A DNA stretch of 64,000 bases from Bromus sterilis (lineage: Eukaryota > Streptophyta > Magnoliopsida > Poales > Poaceae), in assembly GCA_950022295.1 (NCBI GenBank), contig OX465599.1, positions 274,867,501-274,931,500 of the forward strand, written 5' to 3'. The translations under genes were made by a program, and so were the position numbers. This document shows, one piece after another, positions 46,302 to 57,730 of this stretch (the first letter of the stretch is position 1; every line of letters starts with the position of its first letter). A model generated the notes under the pieces. It did no database searches and was not told the origin of the DNA. It was given only the letters and a program-made list of their open reading frames with translations.

Positions 46302-49300
46302 TGTTGGGACCCGGGGTTAGCGTATGTAATTCCAGTCACAACTCGACCACATGGAGAGCCGAGAGCCGTACCCACTTGTCTAAGAAGACAAGGCCAAGCA
46401 CAGAACACTCTCGGAAAGCATCGTACATGAGGGGCATCCCATCCAGGCCGGATGATCAACTGAGATGGGTCCTCATCGCCCGCTCACAAGTCTAAATGAT
46501 TATGGGTGGTGAAATCCCATACTCATAGACAAGTCGCCTCAACCATGTTATCGATTGAATCATAACCCTTACATAAACAAACTCCATCCTGATCACTTAG
46601 TCGGGGTCTAGGGCCGGCTCGATCATACAACAAAGTGTGCACGTGACAGAGTCACGAGAAATCGCATCGCGATGCCCCAAACTGCGCACATCTAAGGGCC
46701 ACTTGGTGTATAAAAGACCGCCAGCCAGATCACTACTGAGGTCTCGAAAACCCATACTAAGACATGCATGTTATAATCATACACGCAGCACACATGTCTA
46801 GTATGAACATCAGGTATCATCACATAACTCTACAAAGTACTTGTTTATTGACTTACACATAGAGCATACAAAGATCACATGTCTGTGATCATCGTTACAT
46901 CATACAACGGAAGAAAATTAGGTCTGAGTACAGACAAGTTTAACAAAGGGCTCAGAGAAGCCTTGTAAACATACATGCCCTTCCACGAGGGACCAGACTG
47001 TTGTCTGGAACTATACTACCAAGGTCAACGTCAAGCTTCACGAAGGCGACTCCATCGGGGGTCCGGGTTCTCATCTAAAACATAGAATAAGCAAACGTGA
47101 GTACAAAGTCATACTCAGCAAGACTTACATCAGAACTAAACTACTCATGCTCAATTATCAAGGTAAAGGAGGTGGGGTTCAACATGCAGAAGTGCCAGCT
47201 TTGACTTGGCTAGTCCTGTACTACGAGTACCAGACTTGACGTAAGAAGCGTACACGAGTCCACTACCAAGTCTCCAACCAATTACATCACTATGGTGCCT
47301 TTCTCGACTTCCCCACGAGAAAGCATGCCATAGCACTCACGCTTATCTTGCGAGTTTTATAAGTATCCATTCAAGTTGTCTATGATCAAGTAGAGGTCTC
47401 CAAGTAGTCCATAACCGTGGACACGGCTATTCGAATAGTTTATTAACCCTGCAGGGGTGTACATCTTCACACGCGTGTCATCACTTATCGCCTCATTTTT
47501 GTCACCCTTCAAGCGGGTGTCGGACGTGGATGAAACCAAGGCACTACCCTCACATCACCTTCTCTAATCCAGGAGTCGACTACCTGAGTTTGTCACCGCT
47601 CGAGAGTCCGGGCGGTTCCACGAAACGGAATCAGATAATGCAAGGGACCGAGACGCCACCTTTGACAGATGGTTTCACTGCCTAACAGGTCCACCCACAT
47701 ATCTATGGTTAGGTCAAATGGAAAGCCCGAATCTAGTGTGACTACTGGACCGGATCGGGTACGTAAAGAGGCCAAACGGGGCTCCCATAAAACCCTACAT
47801 GTGGTCATACTCTTTGTCTTGGATCACAAAACAGGAACTCGGGGCCTAGGGCAGTGTTCAACGAGACAACCCACTGTGTACTCCTACACAGCCTCTCATC
47901 GTTCACCTTTGTTTAGGGTGGATTCACCAACACGTTATCATCAGCATCACTGTGTTCATTCATCCTGACTGACAATCATAACATCCTCATTGTATCACCA
48001 AGCAGCAATAAGTAGTAACAGTTGCAGGGGCCACATGCTCATCATTAAACTCCTAAATCTGCTAGGATTGTGGTTTGCTTAATACGGTGACAAAATGATA
48101 GGTCATGCATCGGAATGGGTTTAACTACGCGAAAGAACGTGTCTCGGTGATCTCCTAAACATGCATAAGAGAGACTGAGAGGGAAGTAGGATTTTATAGA
48201 CATGATCAATGGGGTTTGCTTGCCTTGCTGACGATACACGGGTCTTAACGGTGGTCTTCTTTTTCGGGGGTGATCACCGTCTCGGAGCGTCTGTCATCGG
48301 AGGCATTCATCAACAAGGGGGGCAACAATTTCGGAAGTAAATGCACAAGCACATGTTTATGTTGTCACATGATGTGAAAGGTATTGATGTAGCCTAGGTT
48401 CAATTTGTCACATGTTAATTGAAGTTGATTTGACAATTAATTCAAATTCAAACTCCAAATGTTATTAAAATTAGATCAACTTGGATTTTCTAATGTTTGT
48501 CCATTGTAAACCATGTGATCATGTGTTTGATATGCCTCTGATGTTCAAGTGAGATGTGGTGTATTGCAATGGTTCAAATCTGAATAGCATTTGAATTTAA
48601 TTTGAATTATTTCCAATTAAGCAAATAGCAAAAGCTCCTGCTCCCATTTTAAATTCAACTCAAACATAGCTGAAAGTTGTATATTTGGATAGATTATTTT
48701 CTCCTGATCATTTTTCATATATTATATGTTAAATTTGGAGTTAATATGAATTTTCTATGATTTTCTAAAGTTTCCGTTATTTTTTGGAATTTCCTGAATT
48801 TTCTTTAATTATTTTAAATTGTTTTCTGTTTATTGCGTCAGCCATGCATCAGCATGACGTCAGCAGGGGCCTGACGTGTGGGGCCAGGAGGTCAGTGGCA
48901 GTGGGAGTTAACCCCTGTTAATTTAACTAACAGAGGGGGTTAGTTTAGTGGTAGGGCCCACTGTCAGTGTCTCTATGGGGGGATTAGGGGGTGGGTTAGT
49001 GCTAACTAACCAGGCCACGCCGGCGGTTAGCCTCCGGTGGCATCCAGCGCGGAAGCACACCCCCTGGACGACGGCCCGGGGCGCCAAATGCCAAACGGAG
49101 GGCACCGTAGTGCTCCTCGGGCTCGCGCGCTTCGCGTTGTGCACTGCAGCGTCCTCGGGAGGCAACAGGGCGACGCCGGCGTGCACCGCGGCGGCGGCCG
49201 GAGCTCTGGAGAACGGCGACGGCGACTTGGTGCACGGGAAGGAGCGGGGAGGGGCTGGGGTGAAGGGGAAGCTCACCCTGAGCACGTCTAGGTGGTCGGG

Positions 49301-50228
49301 GAGGCCGGAGGGACAACGACGATGGATAATTCGACGGAGGAAGCCACGGCGGCCGTCGGCGACTCGGTGGAGATGGCGACGTCCTCGGGTCCTCTGGCCT
49401 CGATTCCGCTCTTGGGGAGACGAAGACGAGCACGGGACGTCGCCTGGACACGGATTCTCGGACTAACTCGGCCGGTGGCCACGCAGGCGCGGCGGCGCGC
49501 TCCGGCGCGGGCTTCGGGCGGCGAGCGGAACGGCGAAGGGAGAGGGGGAGGAGGTCCAGAGAGTGAGGGGAAAGGACGAGGGCGTCGCGGCGTGTTCCGT
49601 GGCGCCTAGAAGAGACCAGGGGAGGCCTAGGTGGCTCGGCGGACGCGGGCATGCTCGCCACGGCAGCGAGCTGTCTGCTCTGTCGCCTGGAAGAAGACGA
49701 CAAGGGAGGGCCAGGTGGGCTGGGCCGGTTCAGTTAGTTGGGCCCGAGGCCATAGGGGTTGGGCTGGGATTCCTTTTCCTTTTTCCTTCTTTTTGCTCCC
49801 TGTTTTCTATTTTCTGTCTTTTGTTTTGCTCTGGTAAAAATACCAAGGAATTTTATAAAAATGCCCAAATAATTTTAAAAGACTTGGGTGACCAGTATAA
49901 AACCACATCCAAGTTATGGGCATTTTTGAAATTCAACTCATTTGAATTTCAAATCAAATAGGGGTCAAATTTAATTTCCAAGGCACCTTTTGAATTTTAG
50001 AAAAGTCCATGGGCATGGGAATGAACCCAAACCACTTTTGAAATGATCACCATCATTTATAGGAATTTTCCAAATGTTCAAATGATTTTTGGAAAAATAT
50101 TTTTATCTGGCCATTTGATTTAATTTCTCAGGGCTTTTCTTTTCCCCATTTTTGAATTTCATTTGAAATTTTCACATGATGCAAAGGCATCAAGCAACTC
50201 TAGCACTTACCCTAGTGGGGTTCTAACA
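46302..50228 (-). mobile_element. Solo LTR H (gypsy type, 3927 bp)
   Basis: The block is bounded by TGTTGGGACC...GGTTCTAACA on the plus strand and by a perfect GTGCC duplication (46297-46301 and 50229-50233). On the minus strand it reads TGTTAGAACCCC...GGGTCCCAACA. I see no second LTR, primer site or coding domain inside, so it is best explained as a solo LTR left by LTR-LTR recombination. It contains a GC-rich block (about 48840-49740) with chance frames, and the block shared with element G at about 47413-47460. Removing it restores continuity of the D leader with the E leader. Confidence 0.85.
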
Positions 50229-50557
50229 GTGCCCACTAAGGGAGAATACAATCATGGTATTGAGAGAGATTATCCTATCATGCTACCGTCGCATATCTAG
50301 CATATTAGCAAGACAGGAAGTGAAACTGTAAATCATACAAGCTATGATCCCCCCTTACATGCAAATTAAAGTTAAAACGCCTTCTACTTTATCTTTTGCA
50401 AGTTTTACATGGGTGCTAAGGGGTTTCGAGAGAGAACCGCTTTCTATCCTGCGAAAACAAGCCATAGCACCAATCCTGCAATCGTCTCTATTACACCCCT
50501 GTCGGGGCCCTCCGTTGCAAACGTCTATGCGTTGCTAATGTTAGAGAGATAGACACC
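50229..50557 (-). other. Leader of element D, LTR-proximal part
   Basis: Non-coding. On the minus strand it matches 26080-26370 of the E leader, including GTTTGCAACGGAGGGCC and ATATGCGACGGTAGCATGAT. It stops at GGTGTC, where element F is inserted. The remaining leader and 5' LTR of D must lie beyond F. Confidence 0.85.
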
Positions 50558-51941
50558 TGATACGTCTCAAACGTATCTACTTTTCCAAACACTTTTGCTA
50601 CTGTTTTGCCCTCATTCTTGCATGATTTGGACGAAACTAACCCGGACTAGCGCGATTTTCAGCAGAGCTGCCTGTATGGTTTTATTGTGTGCAGGAAAAT
50701 GGATTTTTAGGTGTCCCAGAAAATTCCCAGAAAAATACCAGAAAATCCACGCACCCGAAGGAGCCAGATGCCAGAAGTGGGACCAGAGGGGAGACCTGGG
50801 GGCCCCAGGCGCCCCCCTAGCGCGGCCAGGGGTGGGGCCGCGCCCTCTGGCCGCCTGGGCGCCTCCCCCCTCCTCTGGTTCCCTACCGATGCTCCTATTT
50901 ATTCTCGTGACGGGAAAACCCCAGAAGAGGAGTCGCTTTTCCAGTTTCCGTTGCGGAGCCGCCGCCACCCTCTGTTCTTCTTCGGGAGGGCTAATCTGGA
51001 GGCTAATTTGGCCTCCAGAGAGGGGAGATCGTCGCCATCGTCATCACCATCACCAATCCATCCCTCCTCCATGACTTCTCTTCACATGTGTGAGGAATTC
51101 CCTGTTGTAGGCAAAGGGGATGGTAGGGATTGGATGAGTTAGATCATGTAATAGTTCGTCAGATTGTTCTGGGCATGTTGCCTATCATCTAGATTGGTGT
51201 TTATCTTCTTTGCTTCAACTTGTTGCTCTTAATGCTTGTCACTTTGGGCCCGAGTGCCATGTTTTCAGATCTGAACCCTATGTGTTTTCATGAATATATT
51301 TGTGTTCTTGATCCTATCTATGAGTTGTATGCACCTATTATGGTCCGGAACCGGCAATCCCAAAGGTGACAGCTTGGGACACCAAAGGGGATGGTCCATA
51401 ATTTGAGGATTCCTTGTATCCATTGAGTTTATTGCTTTGTTCCGGTGCTCTTTGACAGGAGCACCTTAATCTCCATAAGTTCCCTTTGGCCCCGTTCGTA
51501 GCGGGATGGTAGGAAAAAAGATGTAGTGCAAGTTCTTATTGAAAGCACGCACAACCACCTACGGGATACATGCCTAATGTTTGATATTTGCCTAGATGAT
51601 CATTGCTTTTCTGTGTGCCTTGCCCTGTGTTAGAATCTATTACATGTTCACTCTCATCCATGCAGCGCCCAACCATCCATCTCCCTAGCCTACAGTGTTT
51701 TCAATCCTGCTGGTTATTAGTTGTTACTTTTGCTGTTTACTTTTGTTGTCGTCACCATCACTATCATATTACCTTTACCACTTATCTTTTGTTGCAAGCA
51801 AGTATATTTCAGGTGCGGTTGAATTGACAACTCAACTGTCAAAGCATATAAATACTCTTTGGCTCCCCTTGTGTCGAATCAATAAATTGGGTTAACTTAC
51901 CCGCGAAGACTATCTCGATCCCTTACGTTTGTGGGGAATCA
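50558..51941 (+). mobile_element. 5' LTR of element F (gypsy, 1384 bp)
   Basis: Starts tgatacgtctcaaacgtatc at 50558, inside the D leader, and ends gtttgtggggaatca at 51941, followed by a tRNA-Asp-type primer site. It has a GC-rich stretch (50790-50880) like the LTR of C. A possible TATA-like sequence ctatttatt lies near 50895. The left flank is ACACC; the partner duplication is outside the window. Confidence 0.85.
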
Positions 51942-51953
51942 AGCAGCGTTTTT

Positions 51954-51971
51954 TGGCGCCATTTCCGGGGA
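51954..51971 (+). other. Primer binding site of element F, tRNA-Asp type
   Basis: tggcgccatttccgggga differs at two positions from the sequence complementary to the tRNA-Asp 3' end. It lies twelve bases after the LTR end. Confidence 0.75.
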
Positions 51972-52028
51972 GCATAGCAATATTTACAAGTCTACTTGAA
52001 GTATCCTGCCTGCTGCACATCATCCGCT

Positions 52029-54675
52029 ATGGGTAAGAAAGGAGACCCCAAGGCTCCGATCTTACCATCTCGTACAAGAAAAGGTACTGTTCTGAACACT
52101 AGTGCTACACTTGATTCACCTTCTGTTATGAATAAGTTTACTTCACCGCCACCACATGAGGCTTCTACTGAGTCTGTCACTATGTTCGATACTATTGATG
52201 ATGCTTCCACTACTCTTGATGATACTACTTTTCTTGGCTACTATATTGAAACTCAGACTGCTAAGGCTGCAGCAGAATCCAAGACCGAGACCCCTGCTAC
52301 CTATATTCCTACCTGCAAAACCTTTGGTTACCCGTGCTTAGATGAACTCAAGGAGAGAATCCTTGATGATGATTATGTTACTCTTGATGATGATTTTTGC
52401 AGGGAACTCAGAGAGTGTGTCGACTCTGACCCTGGTGCTGTTAAGGAGCTGCTCAAAAAGCACTCCATGAAGAACAAATTTATTCCTGATCCTAAATTTG
52501 CCACATCCCCTATATGCATCATTGATCCTGATTATGATTTCTCTGTTGATCTTTCACTTATATCTACAGTCGAGGATGACCCCTTTTATGGCAGAGAAAA
52601 TGATGATGCTATAGCACACTTGACCAAACTCGCTGAGCTAGGTAACCTATTCACTACTGATGAGAAGATACGAAACTTCTATGTGGCCAAGATTTTTCCT
52701 TTTTCTTTGAAGGAAGACGCTAAATCATGGTACGATGCACTACCCTATGGTTCCATTAAGAGTCCTCAGGACTTAGTCCAATTCTTTGTTGATAAATATT
52801 TCCCATCTCATATGCAACATGATGCTTTGCAAAGAATCTATAACTTTAAACAATTGCAGGATGAGCACCTCCCTAAAGCTTGGGGGAGGTTTTGTGATTT
52901 ACTTAAGGTTATGCCGGGACATGGAGTCCCCAATAATGAACTGCTTGATATATTTTACGTTGGTTTAACCGATGAATCCAGATCCTACCTGGATAGTTGT
53001 GCTAGTTGTGTTTTCAGGGAAAGAACACCGGACGATGCAGAAGAATTAATGTGCAAAATTGCCAAGAACTATGAAGATTGGTCCGTTCCTGAACCACTTC
53101 TACCACCGAAAAATAGGCGCATGCTTGTTCTGAGCCCCAAAGATATGCTAGAAGCAAAGAAGTCTATAAATGAGAAAGGTATTAAAGCCGAAGACGTGAA
53201 GAATTTACCGCCTGTTGAGAAGTTGCGTGAGCCTACCACTCGCCCTCCCTTGGTAGAGGTACACTCTCTATTAGACTTTACTAAAAGTGACATCCCTAAA
53301 GGTATGCCTCCCGACCAATGCTTAGATGAGCTTGATAATTTTATTATTAAGAAAGACCATTTTAATAGGAGGATACAAAGTCAGTTGCATGATAACTCTC
53401 TTGCTATCAAAAGTTTGTGTGGTGTTCTAGAAAGAACAGTTAATGATGTTAAATGTCTTGTTAAGCATTTTCATATGGTTCAAACTCAGCTTGAACAAAT
53501 TTCTAATGTGCAAAAAGATTTGCTTGCTAATAATGCCAAACAGGACATACAAGCTTATGGCATCAAAACTAGGGGTGGAACACACACCCAGGACCCACTC
53601 TATCCTGAGGGGCATACAAAGAGGATCGAGCAAGATTCTCAAGTACAAGAAGAAGACGAGACTGTTAGCTCTCCGAAGAAAAAGAAGAAGAAACATAAGG
53701 AGGCTGACAATCCCGATGATCCTATTATAAGTGAAAAGCCAGCTGTTGATCCTAACAGCATATCTATCTCTGATGCTGAAACAGAAGACGGTGTCGAGCC
53801 TGAAGAAAAGGACACGGAGAAGGATGATTCTCCCGAGGTAAGAGAAGAAGAAACACCCGATAAACGCAAGAAGTACTCTAGAGAAGACTTCATCGCGAGA
53901 AGACATGGTAAGGAAAGAGAACCATGGATACAGAAACCCATGCCCTTTCCAGGTAAGTCCCTCAAATCTAAAGAAGAAGAGCACTATAATAAATTTTGTG
54001 AATGGATGAGACCTATTTTTCTTCAAATCCCTTTGACTGATGCTATTAAGTTACCTCCCTACTCGAAATATATGAAAGATATTGTCACAAATAAAAGAAA
54101 AGTTCCTAATGAGGCAATATCTACTATGCTTGCTAACTACTCTTTCAGTGGCAAGATTCCTAAGAAGCTTGGTGATCCAGGTATACCCACCATTCCTTGC
54201 TCCATAAAGAATAATTACGTCAGAACTGCTTTATGTGATCTTGGTGCAGGAGTGAGTGTTATGCCTTTTTCTCTTTACAAGAGGCTTTGTTTAGAGAAAC
54301 TAATCCCTACAGATATCTCTCTTCAGATTGCTGCCAAGTCAACAAATGTCCCCATTGGTATTTGTGAGGATGTTCCCGTTGAAGTTGCTAACTGTTTGAT
54401 CCTTACAGATTTTGTTGTGTTTGACATGCCCGAGGATGGGAGCATGTCCATTATTCTTGGTAGACCTTTTCTTAACACCGCAGGTCACTTTCAACGTTGA
54501 TGATAAAGAACACACGATGTATTTTCCAAAGAAGATCGACAAGAGGCATGGCCTTAACTCTATAGAGAATGTTGAGACCGTGAAGATTGGAGAATGGGAC
54601 TGTCCACTACATGTGCACCACAAATACAAAACCATTATGGTGGGGACAATGTCTATTAAAGTAAAGGTGCAATGA
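52029..54675 (+). pseudogene. Gag-protease of element F (Athila-like)
   Basis: The frame is open from before the Met at 52029 (MGKKGDPKAPILPSRTRKGT) to 54500, over 820 codons. An acidic N-terminal region is followed by a gag core near residue 220-330 (AKIFPFSLKEDAKSWYDALP, FFVDKYFPSHM). Then come a Lys-rich, charged linker and an aspartic protease near residue 735 with CDLGAGVSVMP and IILGRPFLNTAG. The active site is DLGA rather than DTGA, a form I associate with Athila relatives. A frameshift near 54485 moves the remaining text (VDDKEHTMYFPKKIDKRHG) to the next frame, which ends at 54675. No zinc knuckle is obvious. No RT, RNase H or integrase follows, so F is non-autonomous or internally deleted. 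Confidence 0.85.
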
Positions 54676-55465
54676 TCACTTCATAAGAGGTGAGACTTCT
54701 TGTTCTATATATCGCCGAGTTGTTGGCAAGACTTGATCAACCTTACTAGTCAGCTTGTTTTATATAGGTAAAAAGTTAAGCTTGTTATGTTTTCATTTGC
54801 TTTAACTTTTATTCTCTTTGCTGTACCAAGTTTTTGTGTTTTTGAAGCTTCACAATATTAATCACCGCTTTAAGTTTTCAGAAAGTTTTGCAACTTTTTG
54901 AACTCCGAGAAATTTTCAACAGTGAAGTTTTCAGAAAAAATCCAGAAAAATAAAAATAAAAATTTCCATGCCAGGAGTGACCCAGAGGTACCTGGGGCTG
55001 ACCAGGGAGGGCCACCAGTGGCCCAGGCGGCCAGCTGGCGCGGTCTGCCCCCTGGCCGCGCCCATAGGGCGCCTGGGGCCCACAGGGCAGCCAGCCAGGT
55101 AAGTCTTCTTTCTCCTCTTTCCTCTCTCTCCAAAAACACGAGTTCTGCACTTTGTTCTTGTGTTCTTGCTGCTCTTCGTCCAGAATTTCGATCTCTCTCT
55201 ACGACCCATCATTTGAGCTAAGATTTTGGGCAAATACTCCCTGGTATGTAACTCCTCCACTCCTCCAAATAGATTTTTGGTTGGTGGCTTCATTTGTGAG
55301 TATTTAGTAGTTCTTGGTGCTGTTTAGATGAGCTTGCATGCATGTGTAGAAGTTTATTTTCCAAGTTTTGATGCAATTTTTTGCCTTAGGTAAGTGGGTT
55401 GAGTAGTTTGCCTTAACTCACTTTGTTTAAATCCTTGTTTTTGTAATTTTTCACAAATTTCAGAA
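54676..55465 (+). other. Non-coding spacer of element F with GC-rich leader-like block
   Basis: This spacer takes the place where pol would be expected. At 54990-55095 it holds a GC-rich block (gggccaccagtggcccaggc, then ggcgcggtctgccccctgg) like those in the C and F LTRs. Pyrimidine-rich sequence and a possible splice-donor-like caggtaag at 55096 follow. No domain is encoded. Confidence 0.6.
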
Positions 55466-56165
55466 ATGAGTTTGCTAGGAAGAGCAAAGGGGTGGCTTGG
55501 GAAGAAAAGGCCCGAGCGGTCCGATCGAGTTACAAGAGCTGGAGCTTCACCCTCGACTGCTAGGGTGATCTACAACGAAGATCATGTGCCCTTAGAGTTG
55601 TTGGAGGATACAAATCCAGCATGTGCAATGACTTTCCCGTGCAATGAATTCCTTGAAGCTGGAGGAATTAAGGAGGAGTTCTATAATCTTTGTGCTAATG
55701 CAGGTCTGACGCGGCTCGCAACGTGCCGTGTTGCCAAGTATCAAAAACTCACCTCCTGTTTCATTAACAGTTTTAGATGTAACATTGATAATGGTTCTGT
55801 TGAGTTTTAAATTTACAATGATCTTTTGACCATGCCTTTGGAAAAGTTTTGTGAAATAACAGGTGTGCCGAACGCTGGACTGACGGCGAAGATGAGCTCT
55901 CAGCCCTCCGAGCTGAGGACCGTCTTCAACTCTCTCTGTAGCATGGATACAAGGGATATTCATCGGTCGAAAATCTCCAGCATCTTGTTCCCACACCTCA
56001 GGTATTTTGCGTATTATATTGCTATCCTGGCAACCGCCCTCTCGGGGAGGTTTGATTATAATGTGGGTGCCTTAATTGCTCGACGCCTTGCTACGAACGG
56101 TAACAAGGGAGATTTATTTGGTGGAGTTTACGCCACACTTATCCTAGAGTCTTTTAATGGCACCC
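55466..56165 (+). pseudogene. Second ORF of element F, Athila ORF-like
   Basis: From Met at 55466 (MSLLGRAKGWLGKKRPERSD) the frame runs to a TAA at 55808-55810 and continues in the same frame from 55811 (IYNDLLTMPLEKFCEITGVP) to the insertion of element A at 56166. Phrases such as LELLEDTNPACAMTFPCNEF and LIARRLATNGNKGDLFGGVY resemble plant retroelement ORFs annotated with Athila ORF1. Function is unknown. No membrane segment or protease-like motif is visible. The single stop and the A insertion show that this copy is dead. Confidence 0.7.
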
Positions 56166-57622
56166 TGATACGTCCCAAACGTATCTATAATTTCTGCTTG
56201 CTCCATGCATGTTTTGTGTGATATTGCTATGCTTTTGATACACTTTCATATCTTTTTATAACATATTTTGGAACTAACCTATTCATGGTTGCAAGAGTGC
56301 ACAAGTTCTTGTTTTTGTACTTTATGTGTACGAATTACTTGGATAAAGGAAAAATCACAAAAAGGAGCCTTGTAGGAGTTGGACTCTAACTCTCCCGAAA
56401 TCTGTCCCCACCAGACAGGTTTTAAAGATCGTCTCGGAAACTCTAGAAGACGGCCTCAAACGGAAAAACTTAAAACTACAAAGTTAAAGGAATTTTTTTC
56501 TGGTGGATTTAAACATAAAATTCGGCCCAATCAGAGTCCTTCTTGAGGGGGAGATCAATCTCCACAGCTGCACCATCTCCAAGGAAGAAGAAGGGGCCAA
56601 GGGCCGCTGCCCCCAAAGGCCGTGTCCGTGGCCGTGGCCGTGGCCGCTGTCGCCGTCTCCTTCATCTCCTCCGGGCTGCACCTCTCCATCAACAACTCTC
56701 CCTCTCACCATGTCCATGTGTGAGTAGTTCCCCTCGAGGCTAAGGCTTATATCTTGATCTATGTGGTTTCTCTCTCTCCCATGATGTGATCTTTGTTGTG
56801 ATCATAGGCTATGTTAATCTAGGGTGATCCCATGATATTTCCCCTTCCTCTATGTATTGGATTAATGTACTAAATTGATCTTATCTAGTATAATCTCCGA
56901 GACCAAGGTGACAGCAGTCTATTGGACATGGGTTAGAAGAATATTATGATGAGTGATTTCCTCTTTTGTGTGTGGATTGAAGATTGAGAGTCTCTTGGTG
57001 CTTGTCTTTGACTATCCTTTAGATATGTTGTGGTGATTGTGGTACTCTCTTTGGATGACCGCGGTGACATTGGGAAATTCATAGATTGAGAACTACGAAC
57101 TCTGAGGTGTGCTTTTGTAGCCCTATACAATTCTCGTTCTCTCCTGACCACAAAGGAATGACCTCCGAGTATGTCTCCATTGCATGTTTTATGGGAAATA
57201 TCATGTGATTAGACTATGTTAAAGTTGTTGGGAGTTGCCACTAGTGAATGTATGAAGCCTAGACCTTGTTTCCATCATTGTTACACCGTTTGCACTCACT
57301 TTTGTTACTTGTTTCTTTGCTGCACTTTTTATTACAGATTTATATTACTTCGTTTTATCACACCTATCACCCATATTTTACCATCTCTTCGCCGAACTAG
57401 TGCACCTATACAACTCCTAGTTGTATTAGGTGTGTTGGGGACACAAGAGACTTCTTGTATCTTAATTGCAGGGTTGCTTGAGAGATACCATCTTCAACCT
57501 CTACTTCCCTGAGTTCGATAAACCTTAGGTCATCCACTTGAGGGAAATTGCTGCTGTCCTACAAACCTCTGCGCTTGGAGGCCCAACATAGTCTACAAGA
57601 ATAGAAGTGTGCGTAGACATCA
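56166..57622 (+). mobile_element. First A-type LTR (1457 bp), promoter deleted
   Basis: Starts tgatacgtcccaaacgtatc at 56166 and ends gcgtagacatca at 57622, followed by the tRNA-Asp primer site. It aligns with the LTR at 61323-62881 except for a gap of roughly 110 bp after 'cggcccaatcagagt' (about 56537). The missing part is where the other copy has its TATA box. It interrupts the second ORF of element F. Confidence 0.92.
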
Positions 57623-57631
57623 AGCTATTTC

Positions 57632-57649
57632 TGGCGCCGTTGCCGGGGA
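57632..57649 (+). other. Primer binding site of element A, tRNA-Asp type
   Basis: tggcgccgttgccgggga matches the complement of the plant tRNA-Asp 3' end over all 18 bases. A copy with one change (tggcgctgtt...) lies at 62891-62908. Confidence 0.92.
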
Positions 57650-57730
57650 AGTAAGTGTTTGAAGGTATATCTTTAGATCTTCCAATTAAATCTTTTCGTT
57701 TCTTGTTTTTATTTTCACTAGTTAGGCTTT

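Larger units (their letters stand above)
19117..50557 (-). mobile_element. Element D, Ty1/copia, visible part with E and H nested
   Basis: The order on the minus strand is leader, gag, (E inserted), gag C-terminus, protease, integrase, RT, RNase H, polypurine tract and 3' LTR, which is diagnostic of copia. The LTR and protein text suggest the Angela/TAR side of copia, but I cannot verify the lineage. It is inserted in the RT of element C. The 5' LTR is missing from the window because F and A-type sequence occupy the right flank. In-frame stops and frameshifts are spread over gag and pol. Confidence 0.88.

Noticed and set aside
48923..49961. Frames up to 233 codons in a GC-rich region
   Set aside because: They lie inside the solo LTR H, overlap each other on both strands and show no domain.
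53427..54026. 199-codon minus-strand frame with hydrophobic residues
   Set aside because: It is antisense to the Lys/Glu-rich linker of the F gag-protease, which explains its composition.
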